This document shows, one piece after another, positions 26,770 through 35,111 of a stretch of DNA of 64,000 nt. The notes under the pieces are model-generated. The model did not search any database and had not been told where the DNA came from. It was given only the letters and a program-made list of their open reading frames with translations. Numbering within the stretch: the stretch's first letter is position 1; every line of letters begins with the position of its first letter. Position numbers and translations under genes: made by a program. The DNA is from Bacillota bacterium (GTDB taxonomy: Bacteria; Bacillota; Clostridia; Lachnospirales; Lachnospiraceae): the NCBI GenBank assembly GCA_023391695.1, contig JAEWAK010000057.1, forward strand, positions 1 through 64,000, in the 5' to 3' direction.

Positions 26770-26851
26770 TTTAATAGAAAATTTTACAATTTACTATTAA
26801 ATAGAAAACCTACCAGGCTTGATCGCATGACTTGTCAAGAAAAATTGTCCC

Positions 26852-26870
26852 TAAAGTGACAGCGCGTCAG
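26852..26870 (+). repeat. 19-base repeat upstream of a sugar transporter, copy 1
   Basis: TAAAGTGACAGCGCGTCAG occurs identically at 43172-43190, upstream of the second sugar transporter. Here it stands 158 bases before the binding-protein ATG and just before a terminator hairpin. Confidence 0.6.
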
Positions 26871-26881
26871 CGTCAGTGCCA

Positions 26882-26910
26882 GAGTCTGGCAAGCCAGACT
26901 CCATTTTTTT
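26882..26910 (+). terminator. Hairpin with T-run in the leader of the sugar-transport operon
   Basis: GAGTCTGGC-AA-GCCAGACTC forms a perfect 9-bp stem and is followed after CCA by seven T. It is a good intrinsic terminator, with no gene directly before it other than the regulator terminated earlier. It could be an attenuator working with the 19-base repeat. Confidence 0.7.
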
Positions 26911-26991
26911 TAATAAAAAGTCTGCTTTGTGAAAATATATAGTCGTGTTTCTAAAAGACGGTATAAGCAGGTTCTGTTACAATAAGCCTAT

Positions 26992-27003
26992 CTTGTTAAC
27001 AAG
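26992..27003. promoter_or_regulatory. Palindrome close to the binding-protein start
   Basis: CTTGTTAACAAG, a perfect 12-bp palindrome, 24 bases before the ATG. A TACAAT sequence upstream (about 26979) may be the -10 element. The palindrome would then overlap the transcription start region and could be an operator. Confidence 0.4.
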
Positions 27004-27027
27004 AATAATCATATTGGGAGGTTTACT

Positions 27028-28674
27028 ATGAAAAAGTTAAGAAAGTTGACTGCGATACTGTTGGTGGCCTGCATGTCGGCAGGGCTGCTGACAGCCTGTA
27101 AGGACAGCAGTACGGACAAAACATCAGGAAGTGTAACGACCGGGGAGAATACGAAAAGCAGCGAAAGCACGGAGGGAAGTACGGCGGATACGGCCAAAAC
27201 ACAAACCGCAGAAGCCGGGAAGGTGAAGCTTCCGCTGGCGGACGGAGCCAATTTATCCTTATGGTGTTCCATTGATTCGACTACGGCGAATAATATAACA
27301 AACTACGGTGAAACACCTGCCTCTAAGGAACTGGAGAAACGGACCGGAGTACATATCGAATATTCCCATCCATCTTCCACAACCCAGCAGGAGCAATTCA
27401 ATTTACTGGTTGCCTCCGGAAATTTGCCGGATATTATGTGGTATAACACCAGCAGTGCTTATTATTCCGGAGGACTGGATGCAATGGTGACGGACGGGAA
27501 TTTTCTGGATTTAAATGATTATAAGGAATATATGCCCAATTATTATGCGGCGGTGAACCGTAATGCGGAAACGAAACGCCAGTGCTACACCGATGAAGGG
27601 CGTATGGCAGTCGCATGGATGTTAAATATAGAAAAAGAATGGGACTGGGGCGGACCTTTGATCCGTGAGGACTGGCTCAGGGAATGCGGGCTGGAAGTGC
27701 CGAAGACCTATGACGACTGGACAGCGATGCTTACGGCTTTCAAAGACAAATATGGTGCGGCGGCACCCGTATTAACCGGTTCAAAAACCTTGTTTAATAT
27801 GCTGGATGATATTAATGCTGGCTTTGGGGTAAGTGACGATTTCTATAATCTGGATAAGGCGGCAACTTACGGACCGGTTCAGGAAGGATATAAAGAATTC
27901 CTTACCCTTATGAATGAGTGGTATAAAAAAGGTTTGCTGGACCCGGAGTTTATGACCAGGGACAGCGGAGACCTGACAACACTGGCCAACGGACAGACCG
28001 GGGCATTATTGTTCGGTGTCTGGACGCAGCCCACCATTTATAAAGCCCAGTATAATGTTGATATGATTCCGGCTCCCTATCCGTCAAAAGACGGTTCCGT
28101 TACGCATCTGGGCTGGCAGCAGTACGAGATCTGCTCTGATGCGGTAGGTATCACTACCTCCTGTGAGGATCCGGTTTTAGCGGCTAAGTGGATTGATTAC
28201 CTGTATACGGAAGACGGCAGTGTATTGAGAAATTATGGTGTGGAAGGCGTAAGCTTTGAGTATATTGACGGTGTTCCCCAGTTTAACCAGGAAGTCCGTG
28301 ATAAGAGGGCAACCGGAAACTACAGCAATTACGACTGGATCGGTATCTGCCAGGGCATTGGTATCTATGACTGGAAGAATAATTTATATGGAAATGATGA
28401 AAAGAATTTAGCCTGTTATGATGTGTGGGATTCTTCCACCGATGGGGCCTATACCATGCCGCCCATTACTTTAACCTCGGAGGAAGGTACTGATTTTTCC
28501 GCCATGATGGGTGATATTAAAACCTATGTGGAGGAATGCACCATAAAATTTGTAACGGGATCCATGGATGTTAATTCGGATTGGGACAGCTATATAACCC
28601 AGGTTAAGTCCATGGGTATAGACCAGGCTGCCGCATTGAAACAGGCCGCCCTTGACCGATACTATGCCCGCTAG
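27028..28674 (+). CDS. Sugar ABC transporter, solute-binding lipoprotein
   Basis: 548 residues. Lipoprotein signal with lipobox GLLTAC (Cys24), a Ser/Thr-rich linker to about 65, then a type-2 cluster binding protein of the LplA/YtcQ kind (ASGNLPDIMWYNTSS, GVWTQPTIYKAQYN). It captures an oligosaccharide outside the cell for the two permeases encoded next. Downstream GH39 suggests a xyloside or arabinoxylan-type ligand; that is inference. TGGGAGG lies 9 bases before the ATG. Confidence 0.92.
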   Translation: MKKLRKLTAILLVACMSAGLLTACKDSSTDKTSGSVTTGENTKSSESTEGSTADTAKTQTAEAGKVKLPLADGANLSLWCSIDSTTANNITNYGETPASKELEKRTGVHIEYSHPSSTTQQEQFNLLVASGNLPDIMWYNTSSAYYSGGLDAMVTDGNFLDLNDYKEYMPNYYAAVNRNAETKRQCYTDEGRMAVAWMLNIEKEWDWGGPLIREDWLRECGLEVPKTYDDWTAMLTAFKDKYGAAAPVLTGSKTLFNMLDDINAGFGVSDDFYNLDKAATYGPVQEGYKEFLTLMNEWYKKGLLDPEFMTRDSGDLTTLANGQTGALLFGVWTQPTIYKAQYNVDMIPAPYPSKDGSVTHLGWQQYEICSDAVGITTSCEDPVLAAKWIDYLYTEDGSVLRNYGVEGVSFEYIDGVPQFNQEVRDKRATGNYSNYDWIGICQGIGIYDWKNNLYGNDEKNLACYDVWDSSTDGAYTMPPITLTSEEGTDFSAMMGDIKTYVEECTIKFVTGSMDVNSDWDSYITQVKSMGIDQAAALKQAALDRYYAR

Positions 28675-28719
28675 TGGATTACTGTGTATATCCGGGGCTG
28701 CTGCAGGTATAAAGTTTAA

Positions 28720-28748
28720 CCTGCAAAAGACTTCCCGTCTTTTGCAGG
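28720..28748 (+). terminator. Hairpin between binding protein and permease genes
   Basis: CCTGCAAAAGAC pairs perfectly with GTCTTTTGCAGG, loop TTCCC, and no T-run. Typical of 3'-stabilising or partial-readthrough hairpins that leave the binding protein more abundant than the permeases. Confidence 0.65.
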
Positions 28749-28824
28749 CGGGAGGTTACGGTTCAGCCAGGGATACCGTAAGACTTAATAGTAACACCGG
28801 GAGTAAAAGGAGGAGGTCATACCC

Positions 28825-29736
28825 ATGATAGGGAACATAATAAAAAAGGATATAAAAAAGAATTATCCGTTATATTTATTGATCTTACCGACACTGATAT
28901 ATTTTCTGGTATTTTCCTATGGGCCGTTGGTGGGACTGATCATGGCATTTGAAAACTATAAACCCAAATCAGGCTTTTTTGGAAGCCAGTTTGTCGGGTT
29001 AAAGCATTTTCAGGATTTCTTCGGAAGTTATTACTTTATCCGTTTATTAAAAAATACTTTTTTAATCAGTTTTTATGATCTGTTATTCGGTTTCCCTGCG
29101 CCGATTATATTTGCACTGCTGTTAAATGAAGTACGTCATAAGTTCTTTAAGAAAACCATCCAGACCATCAGCTATCTACCTTATTTTGTTTCCCTGGTGG
29201 TAGTGTGCAGCCTGGTTACCCAATTTACAAACGGTGCGGGTATGATTACCCAGATATGGTCATTTTTTACCGGAAAGAATCCTCAGAATTTACTGGCACT
29301 TCCGGAATATTTCAGGTCAATTTTTGTAGGCAGCGGTATATGGCAGAATCTGGGCTATAACAGCATCATTTTCATTGCCGCCCTGGCAGGGGTTGACCAG
29401 GAGCTTTATGAAGCGGCGGTATTGGATGGTGCCAACCGGTGGAAGCAGACACTTCATGTTACCCTGCCCGGTATTTCCGCCACAATCGTTATTCTGCTGA
29501 TTCTGCGCTGCGGAAGCCTGCTGAATGTAGGTTATGAGAAAATCATTTTATTATACGGACCCAACACCTATGAAACCGGTGATGTTATATCCAGTTTTGT
29601 CTACCGGAAAGGTTTACAGGAGTTTAATTACGGATATTCCACGGCGGTTGGCCTGTTTAATTCCGTCGTGTCCCTGATCTTATTGCTGGCGGTAAATAAA
29701 ATCAGCAAAAAAGCAACCAATACGAGTTTATTTTAG
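28825..29736 (+). CDS. Sugar ABC transporter permease (LplB-like)
   Basis: 303 residues, six membrane helices. The start is supported by AGGAGG 9 bases upstream. The EAA loop that docks the ATPase is YEAAVLDGANRWKQTLHVTLPG. Works with the next permease as a heterodimer. Confidence 0.92.
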   Translation: MIGNIIKKDIKKNYPLYLLILPTLIYFLVFSYGPLVGLIMAFENYKPKSGFFGSQFVGLKHFQDFFGSYYFIRLLKNTFLISFYDLLFGFPAPIIFALLLNEVRHKFFKKTIQTISYLPYFVSLVVVCSLVTQFTNGAGMITQIWSFFTGKNPQNLLALPEYFRSIFVGSGIWQNLGYNSIIFIAALAGVDQELYEAAVLDGANRWKQTLHVTLPGISATIVILLILRCGSLLNVGYEKIILLYGPNTYETGDVISSFVYRKGLQEFNYGYSTAVGLFNSVVSLILLLAVNKISKKATNTSLF

Positions 29737-29747
29737 GAGGAAGGGTC

Positions 29748-30629
29748 ATGGTTCAGTCAAAATCCATAAGTTACAAAATATTTCAAGTTTTTAATTATAC
29801 GCTCCTTTCTCTTATCGCATTTTTATGTCTGGCTCCCATGCTTCATACATTATTTGCATCCTTTAGTAACCCGTCCAGACTGGGAGCTCATGTGGGTATT
29901 ATATTAAAACCTCTTGGCTTTACACTGGAAGGATATAAACTGGTTCTGAATAATCCCAACATATATACGGGATATGTAAATACCGTCCTGTATGTAACCG
30001 GGTCGGTTGGTATCGGGCTTGTACTGACAGTGACCAGCAGTTATGTATTATCCAGAAAAAGACTGTATTTTAAAAACGGCCTTATGTTTTTTATTGTATT
30101 TTCCATGCTGTTTAACGGCGGTATTATACCCTTTTACATGATAGTCCGCAATCTCGGCTGGCTTGACAGCAGGCTTGCTTTGATAATTCCCGGCTGTGTC
30201 AATGCATTTAACATTATAATAATGAGAACGTCCATGGCCGAGATACCCGACAGCCTGGAAGAAGCGGCAAGAATTGACGGCGCCGGCAGCCTGACGGTTT
30301 TATTGAAGGTTATTATTCCCCTGTCCAAAGCAACCATTGCCGTTATTATCCTTTTCAGCGCCGTCGCACAGTGGAATGCCTGGTTTAATGCCTCCATGTT
30401 CCTTCAGGACAGAAGCTTATATCCCCTCCAGCTGGTATTAAGGGATATTTTAATTAAAAATGATACGTCACAGATGGGGCGTGAGGATATGGAAAGCAGT
30501 ATGGCTATCTATAAGGAATTGATAAAATACTGTACAACAGTCGTGGCAACCGTACCGATCCTTTTAGTGTATCCTTTTGTACAAAAACACTTTGTAAAGG
30601 GGGTTATGATCGGTTCCATAAAAGGATAG
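29748..30629 (+). CDS. Sugar ABC transporter permease (YtcP-like)
   Basis: 293 residues, six membrane helices, with the EAA loop LEEAARIDGAGSLTVLLKVIIPLSK. Starts 11 bases after the first permease with AGGAGGAAGG upstream. No ATPase gene follows, so a shared sugar-transport ATPase (MsmK-like) from elsewhere is expected. Confidence 0.92.
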   Translation: MVQSKSISYKIFQVFNYTLLSLIAFLCLAPMLHTLFASFSNPSRLGAHVGIILKPLGFTLEGYKLVLNNPNIYTGYVNTVLYVTGSVGIGLVLTVTSSYVLSRKRLYFKNGLMFFIVFSMLFNGGIIPFYMIVRNLGWLDSRLALIIPGCVNAFNIIIMRTSMAEIPDSLEEAARIDGAGSLTVLLKVIIPLSKATIAVIILFSAVAQWNAWFNASMFLQDRSLYPLQLVLRDILIKNDTSQMGREDMESSMAIYKELIKYCTTVVATVPILLVYPFVQKHFVKGVMIGSIKG

Positions 30630-30666
30630 TGAAATAGTTATTACCGGCGTACCAAACGTCAAAATA

Positions 30667-30685
30667 CAAAAGCTAAAAAGCTTTT
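30667..30685 (+). terminator. Small hairpin before the GH39 gene
   Basis: CAAAAGCT-AAA-AGCTTTTG, perfect 8-bp stem without T-run, in the 137-base gap before GH39. Possibly another partial stop. Confidence 0.35.
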
Positions 30686-30766
30686 GATGCTGCATATAAA
30701 ATGATATGGATTTAAAAAGATATTGTATATTTTGAAAACAGCCCCCGGCTGTAGATTGGAGAGATT

Positions 30767-32302
30767 ATGCATCAATTTATATTGGATTTCAACGGTTCGA
30801 AAAAAACTTTAAAGCCTTACTGGAATATGTGTGTGGGAAGCTGCCACGGAACCACTGCGCTGCGGGAGGATTACCGCCGCCAGCTTAAACGGTGTCAGCG
30901 GGAACTTGGCTTTCGGTATGTACGTTTTCACGGTTTATTTGATGATGATATGAGCGTATTGACAAAGCCCATGATGCGGGGTGGGAAGGGAGAAGAATAT
31001 GTGGTTTCCTTTACCAATATTGATTCCGTTTTTGATTTTCTGCTTTCCATCAATATGAAGCCTTTTATCGAAATCGGCTTTATGCCGGAATGCCTCAAAT
31101 CAAAGAATACCACGATTTTCCACTACAAGGGAAATACGTCTAAGCCCTGTGATTATGAACGTTTTGACTGGCTGGTCAAAACCTTTGCGGAGCATTTAAT
31201 CTGCCGGTATGGACTGGATGAAGTCAGGCAATGGTTCTTTGAAGTGTGGAATGAGCCAAACCTTGGCGGACCGGATTCACCCTTTGGCTTCTGGTCGGAT
31301 ACCATGGAGGAATACTTCAACCTCTATGAACATACGGCACGGACATTGAAGGCCGTGGATAAACGCCTTAAGGTGGGAGGGCCTGCAACTTCCAATAATG
31401 CATGGATCCCTGAGTTTACAGGCTTTTGCAGGAAAAATGATGTGCCGGTGGATTTTGTATCCACCCATCATTATCCGACGGATGTGATATTAGGCTATGG
31501 GGTGGAGGACAGCCAGAATTTCATAGCTCCAAAGGAAGGGGAAACCCCGGAGGAATTTTTCCTGCGCCGTGAAGAAGGCATGAAAACCATCTGGAAGGGT
31601 GTGGACCGGGGGGTTCTGACCGGGATGACGAAAAAAGCGGTAAAGGAAGCCGGCGGACTCCCCGTGTATTATACGGAATGGAACAGTATGGGAGGCTTGC
31701 CTTCCGACGGACCCTTTGGTGCTTCTTTCATTTTAAAGACGGTAATGGATTCCGTGGATCTGGCGGAGGGTTATTCTTACTGGACTTTTTCGGATATTTT
31801 CGAAGAAAGCGGAATGCCGTACAAACCTTTTCATGGGGGCTTTGGCCTCCTTACGCTCCAGGGAATTCCCAAAGCAGCCTACAGGGCCTTTGAACTGTTA
31901 AATAAACTGGGGGAGGAATTATACGACGGTTCTTATCATGAAGGCACCGTTGATATTTACGCCGTGAATAAAAGCACCAGCAGCGCAGTCCGGTTTCTTG
32001 CCGTAAACCATCATTCCCTGCTTCATGAAATCATAGAGGAAAAAATAGAAATTACTCTTGAAGGTTATAGGGATACCGTAAAAGCACAGGTAGAATACCT
32101 GGATGAGAAACATGGTAATGCATTCGGTACATGGCAGGAGATGGGGGAGCCGGACTATCTGACAAAGGCGCAGCTTGCCATACTGGAAGGGGCCTCCTGC
32201 ACTCAGGCCGAAACTTTGCCGGTTGAAAGTGCGGATGGCAGGAACACGGTAAACTTTACACTGCCGCCAATGGGGGCCGCATTGGTCACATTTTATTTAT
32301 AA
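30767..32302 (+). CDS. GH39 family glycosidase (beta-xylosidase type)
   Basis: 511 residues without signal peptide, so cytoplasmic. The acid/base Glu163 is in EVWNEPNLGG and the nucleophile Glu304 in VYYTEWNSMG, both in the expected sequence setting of GH39 TIM barrels; RYVRFHGLFDDDM near the N-terminus is also characteristic. GH39 enzymes of Clostridia are mostly retaining beta-D-xylosidases, though other activities exist. It would cleave the sugar imported by the preceding transporter. Its 3' end overlaps the convergent LysR gene by 10 bases. Confidence 0.88.
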   Translation: MHQFILDFNGSKKTLKPYWNMCVGSCHGTTALREDYRRQLKRCQRELGFRYVRFHGLFDDDMSVLTKPMMRGGKGEEYVVSFTNIDSVFDFLLSINMKPFIEIGFMPECLKSKNTTIFHYKGNTSKPCDYERFDWLVKTFAEHLICRYGLDEVRQWFFEVWNEPNLGGPDSPFGFWSDTMEEYFNLYEHTARTLKAVDKRLKVGGPATSNNAWIPEFTGFCRKNDVPVDFVSTHHYPTDVILGYGVEDSQNFIAPKEGETPEEFFLRREEGMKTIWKGVDRGVLTGMTKKAVKEAGGLPVYYTEWNSMGGLPSDGPFGASFILKTVMDSVDLAEGYSYWTFSDIFEESGMPYKPFHGGFGLLTLQGIPKAAYRAFELLNKLGEELYDGSYHEGTVDIYAVNKSTSSAVRFLAVNHHSLLHEIIEEKIEITLEGYRDTVKAQVEYLDEKHGNAFGTWQEMGEPDYLTKAQLAILEGASCTQAETLPVESADGRNTVNFTLPPMGAALVTFYL

Positions 32303-33216
32303 CAGCCGGTCTTTGCAAGAGAATGTTTTGTTTCGCCATATATTTTGCGGCATTGTTCAAAGAATTCCAGATTTTCTTTCATAAACTGGCTCCCTTTCAT
32401 GCAGACAAAATTAAATTCCCGGACTGCTTCAAAATCAGACAACCGGATTTTTTGAAGCAATCCCCGGGATAATTCACTGCTGACGGCATTTTCGTAGATA
32501 AAGGTTATCCCAAGTCCTTTTTCTACAAGATTTTTAATCACATTCAGGTTTCCGATTTCAACTATATGGGAAAAGTTTTGAATCTTCTGGTTGTGTTCCA
32601 GCAATACCTGTTCCAGGACGCCCCGGGTGCCGCTCCCGATTTCTCTTACAATCAGACGCTGGGTAAAGATTTCATCAAAAGAAACCCTTCGTCCTGCGAA
32701 TTCATGATGTACCGAACAAACAGGGATAAACCTGGCCGGTGTAAATAGTCTGGTGGTATATTCATTTTTATCAAGCTGTCCTTCTATAAATGCAAACTGG
32801 ATAAGTCCCTGCTGCAATTTCTGCAGCAGGGTTTCCGTATTGTCAACCAGCATGGAAAAGGTTGTATCGGAAGCCTGTTCGATTAATTCGGACAGTATTT
32901 CAGGCATCACATATTCCCCGATCGTAAGTGTCGCTCCAAAATAAATCTGTTTCACCCCTGTGTTCTTTTTTAGCATGTCCTCCACTTTATTCCAATCCGC
33001 TTTGGAAAGAAGCGTATATTTTTGGAGCTGTTCCCCATGGGGAGTTAAAATCAGGTTCTTCCCCTTATAATCGAAAAGCCTGCTGCCATAATGCTGTTCC
33101 AGATAGCGGATATGCTGGCTTACTGCGGGTTGTGTAATACAAAGTTTCCGGGCCGTTTTTGTATAACTTTTTTCTTCACAAAGGGTGAGAAAGGTTTCTA
33201 TCCTAAAATCCAGCAT
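32293..33216 (-). CDS. LysR family regulator divergent from sulfite reductase (CysL-like)
   Basis: 307 residues from the Met at 33216, which has GAAAGGAA upstream; an in-frame Met at 33234 overlaps that site. Helix-turn-helix 1-60 (KSYTKTARKLCITQPAVSQHIRYLEQHYGSRLF), then the effector-binding domain. It is divergent from the siroheme reductase gene across a 280-base gap. In Bacillus the LysR protein CysL stands beside and activates sulfite reductase; by analogy this is the probable regulator here. Confidence 0.88.
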   Translation of the reverse strand: MLDFRIETFLTLCEEKSYTKTARKLCITQPAVSQHIRYLEQHYGSRLFDYKGKNLILTPHGEQLQKYTLLSKADWNKVEDMLKKNTGVKQIYFGATLTIGEYVMPEILSELIEQASDTTFSMLVDNTETLLQKLQQGLIQFAFIEGQLDKNEYTTRLFTPARFIPVCSVHHEFAGRRVSFDEIFTQRLIVREIGSGTRGVLEQVLLEHNQKIQNFSHIVEIGNLNVIKNLVEKGLGITFIYENAVSSELSRGLLQKIRLSDFEAVREFNFVCMKGSQFMKENLEFFEQCRKIYGETKHSLAKTGCYK

Positions 33217-33299
33217 AAATTTTATTCCTTTCAATTATGGTATATGGATGTATTGAGAGATACCGGGTGAGTTTTATGAATGGTTTATTCTGTCAAGAG

Positions 33300-33370
33300 G
33301 CTGCTGCAAAAGTCATAATCCATCTTACCTGGAGACCCAGGCACAGTAAATTAACATTTTTGCAACAGCT
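33300..33370 (+). terminator. Nested hairpin between LysR and the reductase gene
   Basis: GCTGCTGCAAAA pairs with TTTTTGCAACAGC (one mismatch each side), enclosing a small CCTGG/CCAGG hairpin. It lies in the shared promoter region, so it could attenuate the reductase transcript. AT-rich palindromic sequence such as AATAATTATTTAT follows at about 33412 and may hold the LysR site. Confidence 0.4.
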
Positions 33371-33498
33371 TCTTGTTTCAGCGATTTAATTATAAGTTAT
33401 TTTTATTGATAAATAATTATTTATAATTTTATTTTATTCTCATTCTGTGATAAAATCAAGTGATTTGATAAAACTGTTAGAAACAAAGGAGCAAAGGG

Positions 33499-35103
33499 AT
33501 GATTGAATTTAATCAGAAATTAAAGGATGAGATAGCCCGTTTCCGTCAGGTGGGACACCAATTTTTAAAAAAAGAAATTACAACTGCGGAATTTAAAGGA
33601 GCATCAGGCGGGATGGGAGTTTATGCACAGCGGGGAGGAGAAAAATTCATGCTGCGTTTAAGAATTCCTTCCGGCGTCTTAAGCCTGTCCCATCTGAAAT
33701 TGATTACAGAATTTGCAAAACAATACAAACTGGATACGATCCATCTTACTACCAGGCAGGCGGTGCAGCTTCATGACCTGGGGATAGACGAAGTATGTGA
33801 TATCATGGAGGCAGCCATTGACCACGGCTTGTATTCCAGGGGAAGCGGCGGTAATTTTCCAAGGAATGTAGCTCTCTCCCCTCTGTCCGGCGTAGAAAGC
33901 GGGGAAGCCTTTGATGTTACCCCCTATGCCCTGCAGGTGGGCAATTACCTGCTGGAACGGATTACGGAGTACCGTCTGCCAAGGAAATTAAAAATATCTT
34001 TTTCCAACAGTGACCGAGATTCAGCCAACAGTACCATTAATGACACCGGTTTCCTGGCGGTCACCTGCAACAAAAAGCCGTACTTTAAACTATACCTGGC
34101 CGGAGGGCTGGGGCCGAATCCTTCCATAGCCCTTAACTACGACGAATTAATTCCTCCGGAAGAGATTCTTTATTATGTGGAAGCGGTCATCCGGTTATTT
34201 ATGGAAGAAGGGGATTATCAGAACAAGGGAAGGGCAAGACTTCGTTATATACCGGGAAGAATGGGCAGGGATGCTTTTATGGAGTGCTATAAAAAACATC
34301 TTGCAAAAGTAAAGGAAGAGTTAGTATTTGAAGGCATAAAACCTGTCCTTGCAGAGGAAATGAAAGAAAACGGAAATGTGGATCTAAACCCACAGGAATA
34401 CTTCAAAGAAAATAAATCAATAGAAAATAACATAACTGAAAACGACTGCCTGATACCCCAGAAGCAGAAAGGGCTGTATACCGTATTGATCCATCCGCTA
34501 TGCGGACTGATGCCTGCGGATACCCTTACAAAGATCCTGGCATTTTTCAACGACTGTGATAACCCGGATATGCGCCTTGGCATGTCGGAAAGTATGTATA
34601 TCCGTAACCTCTCTGCAGATAAGGCGGAGGAACTGCTTGCTTTAACGAAAGAGGTAAGGCAGGTTTCCCGGATACAAAGAAGCGTAAGCTGTGTCGGTGT
34701 ACCCACCTGCCAGATCGGCGTGGAACAAAGCCAGGAGTTATGTAAATCCATTTTAAAGCGTTTGGACGAAAAAAGGATTACCGGTGATTATCTGCCTTCC
34801 GTCCATATATCCGGGTGCGGTAATTCCTGTGCCAGGCATCAGGTCAACGAAATTGGATTTGCAGGCGGTAAGAAGCGGGTCGGGGAAGCCGTGGAAGATG
34901 TTTTTGAATTGCATGTGGGCGGACAGCATGGCAGGGATAATACCAAGTTTGGCCGGGCAGCCGGCATAATGAAAAAGGATGATATCCCTGAATTCATGGC
35001 TGAACTGGCGGAAGAACTGAAACGGAATAAAATGTATTTTAAGGATTTTCTTGTGAAGCATTCCCGGAAATTCGATGAAATAGCAGGGAAATTCCTGGTT
35101 TAG
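33499..35103 (+). CDS. Siroheme / 4Fe-4S sulfite or nitrite reductase
   Basis: 534 residues with the duplicated ferredoxin-like half domains of the family. The N-terminal half has HLTTRQAVQLHDL and RNVALSPLSG; the C-terminal half carries the iron-sulfur/siroheme ligands Cys398, Cys404 (CVGVPTC), Cys440 and Cys444 (CGNSC), the canonical C-x5-C...C-x3-C spacing. It should carry out six-electron reduction of sulfite to sulfide or nitrite to ammonia using ferredoxin. The CysL-like neighbour favours sulfite, but sequence alone does not settle this. AAAGGAG precedes the ATG. No partner genes follow. Confidence 0.9.
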   Translation: MIEFNQKLKDEIARFRQVGHQFLKKEITTAEFKGASGGMGVYAQRGGEKFMLRLRIPSGVLSLSHLKLITEFAKQYKLDTIHLTTRQAVQLHDLGIDEVCDIMEAAIDHGLYSRGSGGNFPRNVALSPLSGVESGEAFDVTPYALQVGNYLLERITEYRLPRKLKISFSNSDRDSANSTINDTGFLAVTCNKKPYFKLYLAGGLGPNPSIALNYDELIPPEEILYYVEAVIRLFMEEGDYQNKGRARLRYIPGRMGRDAFMECYKKHLAKVKEELVFEGIKPVLAEEMKENGNVDLNPQEYFKENKSIENNITENDCLIPQKQKGLYTVLIHPLCGLMPADTLTKILAFFNDCDNPDMRLGMSESMYIRNLSADKAEELLALTKEVRQVSRIQRSVSCVGVPTCQIGVEQSQELCKSILKRLDEKRITGDYLPSVHISGCGNSCARHQVNEIGFAGGKKRVGEAVEDVFELHVGGQHGRDNTKFGRAAGIMKKDDIPEFMAELAEELKRNKMYFKDFLVKHSRKFDEIAGKFLV

Positions 35104-35111
35104 GCGGTTTC

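Noticed and set aside
34287..34751. 154-codon frame opposite the sulfite reductase gene
   Set aside because: Antisense shadow of a clear enzyme gene.
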